Assembly: GCA_026874595.1 (NCBI GenBank)
Contig: CM049310.1
Span: 26,397,058 to 26,461,057, forward strand
Direction: 5' to 3'
Source: Sipunculus nudus
Lineage: Eukaryota > Annelida > Sipuncula > Golfingiida > Sipunculidae
DNA length: 64,000 nucleotides
A program made the translations under genes and the position numbers. The notes under the pieces were generated by a model, which saw only the letters and a list, made by a program, of their open reading frames with translations, made no database searches and was not told the origin of the DNA. Shown here piece by piece: positions 27,301 through 41,466 of the stretch. Each line of letters begins with the position of its first letter. Within the stretch, counting starts at the first letter, position 1.

Positions 27301-28890
27301 ACTAACCAACTCATTTTAAATCATCTGATGTCAATATTATCAGATGTGATGATATAAATATGAAATTTACGAAAAAAATTCGAGAAGAATAGTAGAATGA
27401 TAACAATGGTTATTTTCTGAGGTAACTTTTAACTCATTTAGAAAGAAGGACGTGAATGGGGTGGCCTAATGCCTATAACCAGGGGGTCACGGAGTCCTGG
27501 AATTCTGAGCAAGGCTTATAATTCATACCCAGGGCGCACATATCGCCCACTTAAAATCTGGGAAATAGAATAATACATGCTAATTAACTAAAAGCAGCAC
27601 GGGAATACTTCATTCCTATAATTTTGAATAAGACAGTACCGTCACATTTGTCTACTTGGGACAGGGTTTTCAGCCCCCCCCCCCCCCCCATTACTAAATA
27701 CTCAATCCGCCCTGGCTCCTAAATAGATTAAAAAAAAATAATAATAAAGATCAGAGATTATCGGCGGTGTTCCTGGACCAGCAGAGTCACTATTTCATTT
27801 TGAGCGTTGCTTGGTGACCACCTAATCTGCCTGCGTGCGAGGAATGGACGAGTGAACGACTTCATTAGCTCTTTTTTATATACACAATCTGTAGGAGTTC
27901 GTCATGATGGTGTACTTTCCAATCAAACATTCAAGGCATAAATTCATTTTACCGCCATGTCACTAATAATTTTAGATCATTTTATTGATTAAGTAACCTG
28001 AATATAATTTCACGGAGTAACGCTGTCTGTTTGGCAATTGCAACAGACGAATAAACACTTCGCGCGTTAAGTAATCGCCATTTATTCCTGTAACTTTGCA
28101 GGAATGACACACTAGTTGGGGAAAAAGAGACTATTTGTGTGCATCCACATTAAAGCCGTCATATAATCCCTTGATATATTATGGTTCGAGTATCATCTTT
28201 AAAAAAAGAGTATCTTTTCGTGACAACTATCACATACCAGTAACGACAGTCACGTGACCGTTACATGGACAACAGCGATTTCTGTCATGCATTTATTTTA
28301 CATTTCATTAGGCTTTTCATTCCGCCTTTTTTTGCATGCTGGCTCTAAAATATTAACAACAGAAAAGGGACAATCTGTCATTCTATTGAGTGGGGAGAGA
28401 ATCATGGAAAAGCATGAAATGTCAGTATAATTTACAAATCAACCTCGGATATCGATATGGCATCAAATTATTGGCATTTTGATTAAGAGTATTATTTTAT
28501 ACGTCACTATTCATATCAGGCCGTGTCTTTACAAAATCTTCTGGTAAACGTCTTTTCAACCTCTTCCTCTACATTTAGGGTCTACATTCAGGTTTTACAT
28601 TAAAATTATAATGCCGTAGGCAGACGCGTTTATAATTAAATTCCATCAAGGAATAGATAACAATAAATAATACAGACCTAAACATTCACTTCTGTACGTG
28701 GGCACGCACAATCCTTAAATGAGATATGAAATGATCGAACAATTGTCAGGTAACTGGTAAAGCTTTTTTTTGCCATTATAGCGTATATAACGGGTATCAC
28801 TCGCTGTCAGTGTTGTCAAACAGTTTAGGAGGGACGCCCATGGTCCCGAGTTGCAGGTTTCTGCTTCACCAACTATTTATATAAAAGTAT

Positions 28891-28892
<2 letters not shown>

Positions 28893-28937
<45 letters not shown>
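28893..28937. repeat. TA microsatellite
   Basis: About 22 TA units. Confidence 0.95.
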
Positions 28938-28938
<1 letters not shown>

Positions 28939-31900
28939 CTTTCAAAAGTACAACTGAATAAAATTGAGTGCTTCAATGTGCTCTATATACATTATGACTC
29001 TTTCCTTGGTCAACAAAATACATATACAAAGCTTTGAATTTTTATAACAGTGCAACGTAAACAAGCAAATGTAAATGAAGCGTTCAATGCGGGGGAAGCG
29101 TCAGCACTGATGTCTTTGTTCACTGTTGGCACGCAACGCTGTAAGGTGTATATGGCTGAAAATTACAGATGTATGGCAACGCCTAATACAAAGCCGTTGG
29201 GTTCACAGCAGGAGCCCAGGGTGATGATTCCTGACAGGATTATCACATCGACGTTATCCTAATACCTGGCGCATAGATATGGGGATCCTCCCGCGTGTCA
29301 CAGCGAGTGCTGGACAGTATGTTGTATTTCACGGCGCCTGGCACTTCGTCATGGCGTGTTTTACATTAGACTTACTTGTTCGGGGATTAGTTTCCCGTGT
29401 ACCGGCCTGTGGTGATGAAATTGGTCTGACATTCTCGCCGCCTGTATTGCCGGATATGATACAGTTGTTATGCCATCAGACAGAAAGTGAAGGTGAATGG
29501 GGCTTGTTATTTACGCTGTCCGACGGTTTTAATCTATATTACATCAAAGACCCAGGTTTTGATACCATGTTGAAGCTGATGTCAGTATCAAGGATATACC
29601 GAGGACATCTGTGTCAACCGTAATAGAATAATGCGCAGAACCAGCAGTTTGTGTAACAGTACAATCGTGCGGGCAGCGTGGGAGGAAGATATTACAAGGA
29701 CACCTATAGCTATGATAAACACAGGTCAATCATGGCTATCATCTATGACGCCAAGTCTTTATAACTGGAAAGGGTTACAAGCAGTAACATTTTGCAGAAT
29801 TAAAATTATCTTCTTACAATTATGAAGATCCAGTGTTCTGTTAATTAATTAGCACTAATTCACTACATGTTGAGTTGGAAAGTGTTATCCATATCAGGGA
29901 AGATGTAACGGTAATTAGTTAAGATATTTTTTTGTAAATAAGGAACTGAATTATGGCACAACTAAGAAAAAGAACTAGTGTGCAAGAAAGGTATATGATT
30001 AACAACTAGAACGTAAATGTATATATACATTACATACACTTTTTTAACAAACGCACTAGCTGTATTAGGCATGTATGAGTCCCCGCAACGATTTGTACAT
30101 AATTTTTTTGCACATAATTGACTATATATTTGTCTTCCTGATAATAACCATCTGGTTGCTCCATTGTTGACTTCTCATCATCGGTTTAAACTTCCTCAGT
30201 AACTTTTGACTTATACACACTTTCGAATTTTTCAAAGTTTGTACAAATAACAAGTTCTGTTATTTTCCTTGTTCTATCGTATCTCAGTTCATTAGTATAC
30301 ACTCAAATTATTCAATCAGCAATAATATAATGAACCTATCACACCTTGTTCAACATATGTGTAAAACCAAATATCTTCTTATCAATATAAAAATTCTTTT
30401 TTCTGAAAAACAGTCCCTCCATTGAGTACCTTTCTATATTAGACGTCTGTGTTATCTGACCATTTAAGTTTGTCGTCAATAAAGTACCAATATATTTGTA
30501 CTTTGACTAAATCTCGACAACGTAACCATGAAAGAAAATTCGTTCATACGAATGCAGTCTTTTGTACAGTCGTGAGAGAGTATATATTAATACATCAATA
30601 AACAACTGCAGTATTATTTATAATGATTTTCATTATAAATATAATGACATCACCTGAGGTTTCCCCATGAATTTCCATACAGCAAAAACAATGTTATTGC
30701 ACATTTAATTATGATAGGTTATCTTTCTCAAATATATTTAACTGATTCTCGCTGCCGTGTCCTCCATGTGCGGGTGTGTTTTCAATAAATTCTACTTATC
30801 CTTACAAATTGTACTTCAAACATCGATACTTCAATTAGCCTAATGTACCGAAATGAGACCGCTATGACGCCACTACTTTGAGTCTCCTTGTAAGTGGTTT
30901 ATATTGAATCTTATTGATAAGACAAAGAAGAGATCTGAAGTCGCTTATAATTCCGACCACGTACGGACGGGCGCCCTATACATGCTTATCAAACCTCGGT
31001 ACAAAAAGGTCAGATATAAAGATGTTCGTAGTTTCCGCTAAATAATCAAAACAACTCCCCCTCCCCCCCCCCCCCCCCGCACGACCCACCCTCTGTATTT
31101 ATGGACACACTGACTACAGGACAAGGACAGGATTTTAGTATCTTCATCATACGAAGCAAGTGTCGAAGGCATGAACCTTTTTCTAAATATCGCTCGCTAG
31201 TTTTTGCTTTTTTGTAATTCTGTCTTTTTTAATGGAAACGACTGTGCATAAAATTAGAGGTCTTTCGTGTTGTTAAAATAAAGAATGACTTAACAGTAAG
31301 TATCTAACTTAATGACAATTAAGTTGAGAATGACAATCTGCTGTTCTTCCTAATTGTATCATATTATTAACTAAATATCGAATTTATACTAAGGAAATAT
31401 AATAAATATTCAGTATATACAGCATATCTTTTTAAAAACAATTTGATAAATGTGACTTGTGTCCTGCACAATAGCCAGAGAGACATCAGAAAAGGGATGT
31501 ATACAATAAGTATAAAATATAAAATAAACACGCGCACTTGTATGTATAATATATACACACACCATGACATGATACAGAGTTTATCAACAGCTTTTAAATT
31601 TATACACTCCGACCATCAACACTAAGGGCCAGTTCTGGTTATCCTATATAAGTGTTTAATATTCTAATGCTTTGGTATTTATCAAAACATATATATTGGA
31701 AGAATTAGAAAATTTCCAACGGTTATTTTACAAATCTCAGGCCAAAACTTCTTTTTCATTGTTTTAGAAAAATTTCCGTGATACGCATGAGTATTCTTGA
31801 GGTTTTGGGCGGTTTCCAAAACCACATGTATATAATTATTTACGACAGTTTTAAAACACTAGGCGTCCAGGACAATGAATGGCCCGTCTGCCTCCCACAG

Positions 31901-32891
31901 CTGAGACTCCCAGTGGACACTGTTTCAAGGGCATCCTTGCTGCTTCAATAAAGTTAAAAAAGGGAGAGAATCTACCGGAGAGGGAGAGGTTTGATCATTG
32001 AGGAAATAAAAGCATGAATTGGCTGGGTGTCGTTAGTCTGCGGCCCTGCATGCCAGCTGCCCTCGCTATAACGAAGACGGTAAGGCTGTAATGGAAGGGA
32101 CTATCTATTATATACGATGCCCCGGCTGCACATGTTCTCTTTATTACACTTCTTTTGGTTCTGTAATACGACAGCACCAGCTGGTCTTATCGATTTCTGT
32201 GGTTTCCGCGGATGACAGCTATCAGTGAGTGGCTTCATTTTTCGTCCTATCCTCAAATCTAGACGGCAGACTTCATCCTTTCTCTCTATAAAGATACATA
32301 CTTGTAAGGACAGAGACCTTCGTTACCAATCACAAACATCGATGTCTACGCTGATAACTCGTGTCCAAAGAAGTCCAATGTTATGCTTCACTGAGAGAAG
32401 CTATGAGGGTTAAACAGTTTATTAATTTTATCTTCAAAGATTTGACAATATAAAAAAATGCACACTGAAGACTTGTTTAAAATAGAAAAGAAAAGAGAAC
32501 CGAAATTGTTTCATTTTCTAATGCACTGCCTCAACCCTGCAATCAAATCAGCGCAGTGTCTGCCGAAGCTGTAATAAATCTGATGCCTAAGAAAGTCCTT
32601 CCCTGTGTGAATGTAAAACATTAAAACTTGGTTTTTTTTTTTTTGTTTCCGCAGCGTATACCTTAATAACGTCTGTCTGAACTTTTTACATTGTGAACGC
32701 ATGATAGGCCTATATCACAAGAAAAATATAAGATTTTGTTTTCTTGCTCTCCCTTGAATTAATAATAAAAAAAAACGTTTTTAAAGGGCACTCCGTTTAA
32801 ATAATCTACAATGGACAACCAATGAGGCAATGAAGGCACCGTTTTGTTACTAAATGCAATGTGACACCGACCCTTGAAGCTATCACGATCA

Positions 32892-32895
<4 letters not shown>

Positions 32896-32940
<45 letters not shown>

Positions 32941-33088
32941 CTCTGAAGAAAAACAACACTGTTAATTCACAACAGACTGTTTCACGGGATGCGACCCGAT
33001 CATCAGGTGAATGTGGTTAGAATGAGTTATACCGCTCTGGCCTAGCTTGTAGGCCATAGAGCACTTTACATCGGAGGGTAACACTACC

Positions 33089-33139
<51 letters not shown>
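32896..33139 (-). mobile_element. Retrozyme- or Penelope-like fragment between two TA arrays
   Basis: Two TA arrays (about 32896-32939 and 33092-33139) bracket about 150 bp containing the hammerhead candidate and a hairpin in which CTCTGGCCTA faces TAGGCCATAGAG (33034-33061). This monomer-with-ribozyme layout resembles non-autonomous hammerhead retroelements or a Penelope-like terminus. No reverse transcriptase is present. The 19-bp stretch TGAAGAAAAACAACACTGT just inside the left array (32944-32962) recurs at 43666-43684, again beside TA/TG arrays, so the unit is dispersed. Confidence 0.5.
32965..33012 (-). ncRNA. Candidate minimal type I hammerhead ribozyme
   Basis: On the minus strand the sequence folds as: stem I ATTCAC/GTGAAT (6 bp, outer strands), core CTGATGA (33000-33006 on the plus strand), stem II CGGG/CCCG (4 bp) with a 6-nt loop, core GAAA (32980-32983), and stem III ACA/TGU closed by a 3-nt loop, with UUG after it so that GUU is the predicted cleavage triplet. 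All invariant core positions (C3 to A9, G12 to A15.1, the U16.1 partner) are present. The one blemish is a U-U opposition at the base of stem II. Tiny stem III helices are known from hammerheads in Penelope-like elements and metazoan retrozymes. Activity is inferred, not shown. Confidence 0.6.
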
Positions 33140-33147
<8 letters not shown>

Positions 33148-33343
33148 AATAATGCAAAAAGAAAAACACATGATGGGCCACAAAGTTATATGAAAGGATA
33201 AATTTGACCAACAAACAATGTGTAAATGTAATTAATATAATTCTAAAAACAGGTTAAATATCAAACTATGTATGTTGGATCCTGTCCCTGTATATTCCAT
33301 AAAGGTTAGTGAAATTTTCAACTCAAGGTCTCACATTCTAGAT

Positions 33344-33470
33344 GGCTGTAGCATTCGACCGTATCTCACGATTATCGTCATGACCCTGTGGACAAGTGAC
33401 AACGCCAGAGTCGTTTGTTAGGCGCCAGACAGCTGACGATGATCGTGGGATATGGTCGAAAGCTACAGCT
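33344..33470 (+). repeat. Long foldback with 37-nt arms and 53-nt loop
   Basis: Arms at 33344-33380 and 33434-33470 are inverted copies. Of the five differences, four become G-U wobble pairs in plus-strand RNA and one is an A-A mismatch, giving 36 of 37 pairs. The right arm reads CTGACGA, a short GATC/GGTC helix, then GAAA and a small AGC/GCT hairpin, recalling a hammerhead core, but stem I does not pair. It may be a terminal fold of a retroelement related to the ribozyme locus 330 bp upstream, or an independent foldback element. Confidence 0.65.
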
Positions 33471-34563
33471 ACGTAACACGCAAGTCCCTGATCTGAGAAC
33501 TTTACTTACTTTAATGGTTAAACATAATTTCAAATGCCAATTCAAAACATCTAATCATGGCTTTAATATACAGTATGAAGATTGAACATATTACAATTTA
33601 CAGCTATATACTTAAACTACATATGGCAGAAAACTTGCATTAATTCTACACATAAGATGATTCACAATTCTAAATTGCATCATCATATATCCCTAATTTT
33701 GTCAGATAACGGCACATTATGCATAAAAATGTTTTTATACCACAAATATATATCTTGTAACAAAAGAATAAATTACCTGAAAATAAATCTTGATTCAGAA
33801 TTCACAATTCTAAATTGTGCCTTTATTTATCCATAATTTGGCACATATTTTATCAATTTTTGCATACTGATGGGTTAATCATATTTTAATTTATTAAAAT
33901 TATTTAAAAGAAAATGGATTTCTTTAAACTGCTACACTGCCACAACATAGCATCTTCTGGATAACTCCTTTAATTACCATTTCAAAAGAAAAGTTTTGTA
34001 TATTGTAGTGGAAACAGCATTACAATTAAAGAAATACATTTAAACAATAACAATTCCTGCATTACACTTATTCGGGAGGGGGGTGATATGAGAATAACTT
34101 AACCTCTGACAGCAGGGGAATTCCCCCATGACCCATTACAAATCAGGTACCCTGGCATAGCTGACCTTCAGTGACCAGACGTGGGTTGCCTGCAGCTTGA
34201 CATTGCAAGTGAATACAATAGTGCCTCCTCAAAAATTTCAATAACTAGCCTAATTTTTAGCTTTTAATTTCAAATTTCAAATTTAATCAGATTAAATACT
34301 TACATGTTCATGCTGTGAAAATTAAATCAACACTACTAATAAGATAAAAATGTGCCATGATCAAATTTGAAAAAAAATTAAGGTACTGTTTTTATATTTA
34401 TGCTAATAATTTAATAAATTTAAAAAAATTAAGAATTAATTTTGGTAAACAATTGAATTTCGATTATATAAAGTTATATCCCTGAAAAAAGTCTCTAGCT
34501 TCAACAAATATCATGTAAAGTGAGTAAATATCGCTCCTGATTTTTATACAAAGTGCATTATGT

Positions 34564-34882
34564 TCGGGCCCATAACTTCATGAAATTACACAATACTGAC
34601 CTAATTTCTGGCATGCAAATATCTAAAGAAATATTTATGCCAAAGAAGAAAAAACAGCTCTTATGATTTGGATATAAAGGGGTCTTGAAGTGTAACAATA
34701 GTTTTTTATGAAAGAGGTTTTTCCTTGATTTCTCGAAGGAAGGAAGTCGCAGTGACCGAATTTTGGGAGAGAAACATCTAACTGTATGTTTAATTTTGTT
34801 AAGGGATAGACGCCCGGACAACGACGAACAGACAAAAAACACAGGACCATCGCCATAGCTCAGATGACTTATAGTCAGCTGA
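34564..34882 (+). mobile_element. Repeat element A, copy 4 (3' part only)
   Basis: The segment from cccataactt through gacctaatttct matches the block before the last monomer of copy 2. The end has ggatagacgcccggacaacgac, then catagctcagatgactt and TCAGCTGA (34875-34882). No left end is found, so this is a truncated copy. Confidence 0.5.
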
Positions 34883-37800
34883 TTTAATAACCATTCAGTG
34901 ATGTCACAGGCCAGCTTCCTCATGCATGTGTAGTGGAATTTTAATCTATTCTTAAATTATAGGGATTTCGCTATTTTTATGATTATCGCGTTTTCAATAT
35001 TTAAAGCCAAGTATAGTTAGTTATTAGATTTAAGGATGTAATGAACGGATGTCGAAAATATGGGTATTCTATAATAGAAAATGAAAGCTTAAATTGTTTA
35101 TTTACTGCTTTTGTAAAACCACATGCAGCTAATAAACCCAAATTAGTGGCGGTCAGATTTACAGACTTGGATATCAAAATAAATGAACTAAAGAGTAAAT
35201 GTGACTAACGTTCAAGGAACCTGACGTGTTTTATTCGCAGAAAATACTTTAAGTAAGCCCCTATACCCAGTGATTTAAGCGATTTTTTAAAACTGTAACG
35301 TAATTTCTCAAAGGTATAGGTAACTTTTATATTAATTTAGGCAATAAAAAATTGTCTTGATTAAAAAAATATTGATTTGAATAAATAGCTTTGCTTATAA
35401 TGACAAAGATGTTTAATTAATAAAATGACAAAAGTCACACTGAGCTATTGTTCACAAGTCTGTATTTAGTATAGTTTATTAATGATGCATAAACACTTTC
35501 GCTGAACTGAAAAGTAAATATTCTAAATTAATAAAGCATTTGTAAAAGCCTATCTTTTTTTCAGAAAGGCACATGTATATGCAAATTCATAACGGAGCCA
35601 AACATTAGAATTTAAATTCAAAGATAATTAAATCAGATTTTTTTACCTGTACTGGATTCTTGTAAACATAGTCAATATTATATATCATTTTATGGTAGCT
35701 AAACGAAATTCATTAATATATAATTGTGTAAATGTCATAACGATGTGTTAGTGAAATCCCATATTACACACTTTTCTAAAATATATAGATATTCTGGCTT
35801 GTATTGCATTTTCATCTCGACTGCCGTCCTTTTTAGCTGGTGTGATAAAAGAGAATTCACTTACAGGTTCTCGAGAATGTTCTGTTATTTTTTTAAAGTA
35901 CAAAGCCGTAAGACGCCAAGGGACCGTCACCTGAACTAAACAAGCAGGTGGGGTGGAGACGTTATGCGATGTGCTCATCCCCAACATTGTCATTTGGTCG
36001 TAACATTGACGCTCTGTTTAGGTAACTATGGTTACATATGACTCACGAGAGCACGTATTAACATGACAAGCAACCAGCCACGTGTACTCGTGCCGCCTGG
36101 GAGGTGTCATCAATTAATGAAAAATGCATTAAGCCTAATGGTGCACAAATCCTCACGGGCTTACATCGTGAGCGCCCTATATGTACCCATACGCCCTATA
36201 TGTATCAAATCCACTCAAGACATCAGTGGGTCCTCGAAAAGATCACAAAGGATGCCGCCTCACGAAACCTTCAATTATCCCAGTAGCATTTAACAGATCA
36301 CATTTCCTATTTATTTGGAAATTTATGATCTCGTAATATAAAGAATTGCTAATTTTTCAGACGAAAATTATATGACTCAACATAATCTTAGGGTTAAGCA
36401 TTAATACACAGACCACACGAATAGAGGGCAATAATAATCAATGACGAAACCACTATGACTATATAACTTCCAATGTTAGCACTCAAGTATTTAAAATTAC
36501 ATCAACACGTATTGGTACACATGACCCTTGCCACCGATCTGAGCCGGGTATGTAATTACCTGCGATCCAGATCACTTGGGATTATCAAGTCACTCTTCAG
36601 ATAGACAGTTATTTGTTATAGCCTTTGCATTATATACAACTGAGACTGTCCGCGGGCTCTGGCAGCTCCTTGACGCGGTGAAAGTGAACCTGGCGTCACC
36701 CCTGCCAGGTACTCCAAGCCAGGGATACCTTATCACAGGCTGAACATATCATAGAGGTCAAGTAAGCAAACCTAAAGATAAAACGTGACTGATCTGTCAT
36801 GAGAACTCTAATTACATCTCAGGTGCTCTCACAATGAGACGGCACTAGGTGTCCTGAAATTATCAGTCCTCCCGGTCTTTACACACGGGATTATCGTCAA
36901 AGCCTTAGTTAAACACGCCGTGCGTATTTTAGTATTTATCATTATACTGAAAACCAGAAATGAAATATCCTTATCAGCGTCTGAATATCAAATCTGTGGA
37001 TTGTAACACCTGTATCCGTATCTTTGGCTCTCAATTTGATCTTCTTCAAATATGCCTGAGCCATAGATAAGGAAGAATTTGATACTGATCATGTAGAATT
37101 CTGTTGAAGCGGTGTTGATTCATGTATTGTCACTAGCATGACTCCGTGAACTAATTAATCAATAAGAATATCATCAAGAGCTTTGGTACCCGAACTCCTG
37201 TCTTCCTTTAATGTATGATCCCAAGAAACATAGCAAACACTGTTATAAAATATTCAACTTGTATTCTTATAGTCAGAATACCTATTGACGCAATGACTAG
37301 ATTGAATCCCTGAAGAAAAAATGACGCAAAATGGACAGTCGACTGTCTTGGACTGTCTTACTGTGCACTAACATATGATATTAAAAGGTGCAGCTACAAA
37401 GATGTTATTAACTGACTGCTAATCAATGTCTCCAGAATATACATGTCAACGTATCGACGCCAGGGTGGCACACCGCCGGGACAAGGATGCATAGGCACGT
37501 AAGTCTTAATCCTCAAGAGATATTTTCGTACATGACAAATCAAGACGTTGTCCCTTAACATCCTGAAGACTGACCTGAATTATCTGTATACGAATATGCT
37601 CCTCAAGATTTCTAGCTTGTTTCACATGTAAAAGCCGAAGCTTTATCGTCATAAATTCTTGCACCATATTCAGTTCCTTCCCGTAAATGTTCTGTTGCAG
37701 ATATATGCAATAGGACAATGTTCTCGTCCTGAGACAAATGAACTAAACTCTCCGTTGGGCAGTTTTCAAGTCAATCATTTTACAACATCGTACAATCGTT

Positions 37801-40800
37801 CGATTATGTTTGTTACCAGTGTTGATGGATCTAACATTCAGTGAATTATTTTAAGCCATGTTATTAGTCGTGGCCAGCAGAAAGGATACTGCTTTGTTGA
37901 TACAAGAGGACAATGGATGACTAGCTGTTGATTGACAACTGCAGCATGACGCCGCGTGGCTTTAACTGAATCAGACCAGTCACATTGGAAGATCAGACAC
38001 TCTTCATATGCTGCATGTTTCCTGTACTTACGTATTTACGGATTATTATAATGCTTAAAATTGTTTAATATCTGATCAATGCTTTATTACCAGATATAAA
38101 TAAACAACGAAGCGGTAAACACGTAATTTTATTGTCAGTTTCATACAGCAACATTTGGGAGCTAGTCCATCCTTTATCTTTATTTTCCCAAGATTATTTA
38201 TATATTATTCGTAATACGGTTAACATAATATATCAATAGTTCAAGTTATACTGCTTAAGAAACTCTGTTACCATAGTTACCATAAAGTTGGACAAACGGA
38301 AATATTATATTTTCTCTTAGTTTAAAAGTAAGTCTGTTCGAACTGGTTAAATCAACACTTTAAACCGTCATGTTTTAGATCGTGTTGCCCCATGCAGCGG
38401 ATTTGGAAAAGAATTTGATGCTTTTTTATCAATTTCGCTCAAATAATTTTCATCTAAAATACATGGTATTGTATAGACCCAGTACATGGACAGGCATGCA
38501 TCTGTTTCATCCTGCGATGAATGCTCGATATACTAGAAAATATTCATTAGTAATTTTCCTCTCCTCGATCATCATGTATAACAGGAGGAGATACCATGCA
38601 CCCAAGTGTTAAAGAAACAACTCAGTGATGTTTCGGATCCTTAAGAACCATACCCATGTATCACAGCAGAGGCGACACATATATATACATATATATTCCT
38701 CGAGGGGTTAACAAATAACAAGCACGATCAAGCAGAGGTCAGCTCAACCATATACATCACACCGGGGGTGGGCATTATCCAGAGCTCCATGATAACGCTG
38801 CAAAACACCCTTTGATGGACTCTGTGTAATATCACTTTTTAATTAAGACAGTGCCGGCGTTGTCAGTTAGGGTATTATAACAAATGCAACTTAATAGATT
38901 AGCGGGTATTTTTGTCGTTTCAAAGACAAACATTTTCCCCATATTTTATATAATACATGTGATTTCTGTTTTTTGAACTGGCACCGACATATTTGTACAT
39001 AAGAACCTAACTTGTCTTTTATATAGGTCCTTAATCCAGGACTGGCATCACTTCATGTACGAGTCACCCGAGCGATAATAAGTTACGTTCTGATAACTAA
39101 ACATAGTTCGAAATATTGCAAAAGCTAAAAGACATTGTGATAATGATGATGGCATAAAGCTGACAATGTCTAATTCATCTGACAAATAAACTTAAAATTG
39201 AACCCATTCAGTGACACGGGCAAGTCGGTATATCCTAACAGTATGCTCTCTAACCAAAAGTTATGTGGATTGGCACTGAACTAGACTTAAAATCGTGCCG
39301 TTCGATTTCTCGTGACAGAGCAGGTTTTTGTGGTGAGTGGACGGGTGATCTGTCGTGGTATTAATGGTTCTGTGAATCAATGTTTTAGTGCTTTTTGTGA
39401 TTACAGCTCCCTGGTGTTAGGCTGCTGTACAGCCTGCAGATGCTGATAGTGGAGTTTGGGTCGTATCAACCAGATCTTGTCCACTCAAAGTACCAAGGCT
39501 TCCAGTGATGCGCTGCTTTACATCAATTTTTATGCAATCATAATCGTATTTAGTGCTAGGGCGACAGCGTTTATAGCGCCCGGCGCTAAATCCTGATGAG
39601 GCTGGAATTGGACTTGGGCAGGAGCTTTACGACTGGATAGGTCCCCGGCAGGTAGTCACGAGGACATTCTGTGTTCAAAAGACGGGTCATGTCAGCCCTG
39701 CAGGAAATAAAAAAGACGGCGCTCGTGCGGAAGAAAGCGCCATCCACGAGAACTGAGTGTGCGCGCCCATGCTTCCAGCAGCTAGATGCACGACATCGTA
39801 AATTGGTCCCTTCCAGGTCTCAAGAAGCGGCCAGACGAACCCAGACTTTGTATTGATTCAGCCAGACTCGGCGAATTACCTCAGGCTAGTTTTTTTTTTT
39901 TTTATACCACCGGCAGACCCGTACCTTTTCCCCTCTCGCTTCCAATTCCCAATCTCGCCATCGCCTCATTGATGTGTTTATCATTTTCCCACAGTCAAAT
40001 CCGCACAAGATAAGCATACCTGCTATATTTTATCAAGCTTCACTGCAGATGTGTTGTGCACAGTCAGCATATATAGGATCTGCCAGATTAATTCACTGTG
40101 TTGAAGAATTTACGCGATCAGCTGATACATATCAAGATCATCTGGAATTATCCATTATATAAACAGCTGATTCCTTTTCTGACTGACGTTGTTTGTGTAT
40201 GCGTAACCTCCTAACACTCGGCGATCGGCAATATCACACACGGTCTTTAAGATAGTATAAAGACATGCAGGGTGGGCAAATAAGGACGTTACTTACAATA
40301 ATAGACTTACCTCACTGAAGTGAGCCAGCCACGGGTTCACTGCACATCAAGCATACCCCACACAGGCCCGGTACAGTATATAATTCCACCACCGTGGTTA
40401 CTTATTTTGTCAATGGGCGCGGTTTAAAATCCAACCTGTTTGAGCTTTGAGTACGCACGCCCAGGCCGTCCGCGCTGAAACATTCCCATACCGGCAAGAT
40501 GACAAGAGGACTGCGGCTACAGCTGATAGTGACGCCTCCAACCTTGTCTGGTATAACCCAGGGGCACCTAGCGTTATTCCGGGTTGCGACTTGCACGCCA
40601 AATGCCACCTAGTAGCCGACCTGCAAACACAGGATAAATTCTCAGCCAACCACCAACATGGCGACTCCCGACAGTGCGTCAATGCGATCGTTTCCCTCCT
40701 GATAAGCCCGCCAGTGCTGCTGCAAAAGATTTAATTTGCTTGTCACACTTGATGGTAATTATGTGTTGCGTAACGCCGCTGTGATGTGATCCATTGATTC

Positions 40801-41333
40801 ATTTCTATTTTCCTACATTTACTCTTTCAAACAGTCCATCCTGATATAGGGAAATTCCGGTCAGAAACTGATGACTCTCCATCGAGATAATGATGAACAC
40901 TTTTCTGAAACAATGAAAATGTATTGATCGATACATTTTATAGGAGCATTATTTTGATACTGAATAATGGTACCAGTAATTAGGGTTACACAAACATGAA
41001 ACAAATGCGATTTTTGTTCATGTCTGCAAAAATTATCTTTCGTTGTAACAGCTAGGAAAATTATATAAAAACAAAAACTCACACTTGTTTAAACAATTTA
41101 ATTTGGTGCAATTGACATGTATTGCATATATGTTATATTATATTCATTAGAGGTAGCTTAAACAAGACATTAATACACGCCATAACAATATGTAGATTAC
41201 AATTTTAAACAATGATAAAATAAATGTACCTATGGGGAAATGCAAGGAAAATCTTGCAGCTTACGACGAAACACTAGTAAACTTGACGTCTGTTCGTAAA
41301 AATAATATTCATTCCCCCAGAATGAGCGAACAA
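34883..41333. other. Gene-free stretch
   Basis: Mostly AT-rich. Segments near 36060-36290 and 39540-40690 have more balanced composition and longer open frames on both strands, but no family is recognisable. A gccctatatgta direct repeat occurs near 36174 and 36191. The region 39540-40690 could contain an unrecognised promoter or exon. Confidence 0.5.
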
Positions 41334-41334
41334 A

Positions 41335-41466
<132 letters not shown>

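Larger units (their letters stand above)
11815..32895. other. Gene-free stretch of about 21 kb with scattered simple repeats
   Basis: Contains a CT array (16922-16956), imperfect tatattg repeats (19128-19175), TA arrays (21303-21363 and 28893-28937) and 16-C runs (27674-27689 and 31063-31078). Open frames of up to 114 codons (for example 29279-29623) show no recognisable family, and no chain of exons could be built. It could be intergenic or a long intron of a gene outside the window. Confidence 0.55.

Noticed and set aside
29279-29623. Longest unassigned open frame in the left part (114 codons)
   Set aside because: No recognisable motif, no flanking splice signals that build a gene, and no paralogous exon nearby; consistent with chance in this much sequence.
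39590-39620. CTGATGAGGCTGGAA as a hammerhead core
   Set aside because: No GAAA box after a pairing stem II, and no stem I or III partners.
39671-40690. Possible exon or promoter with balanced base composition
   Set aside because: Open frames exist on both strands, but none resembles a known family and no consistent exon borders were found; kept only as a note in the gene-free stretch.
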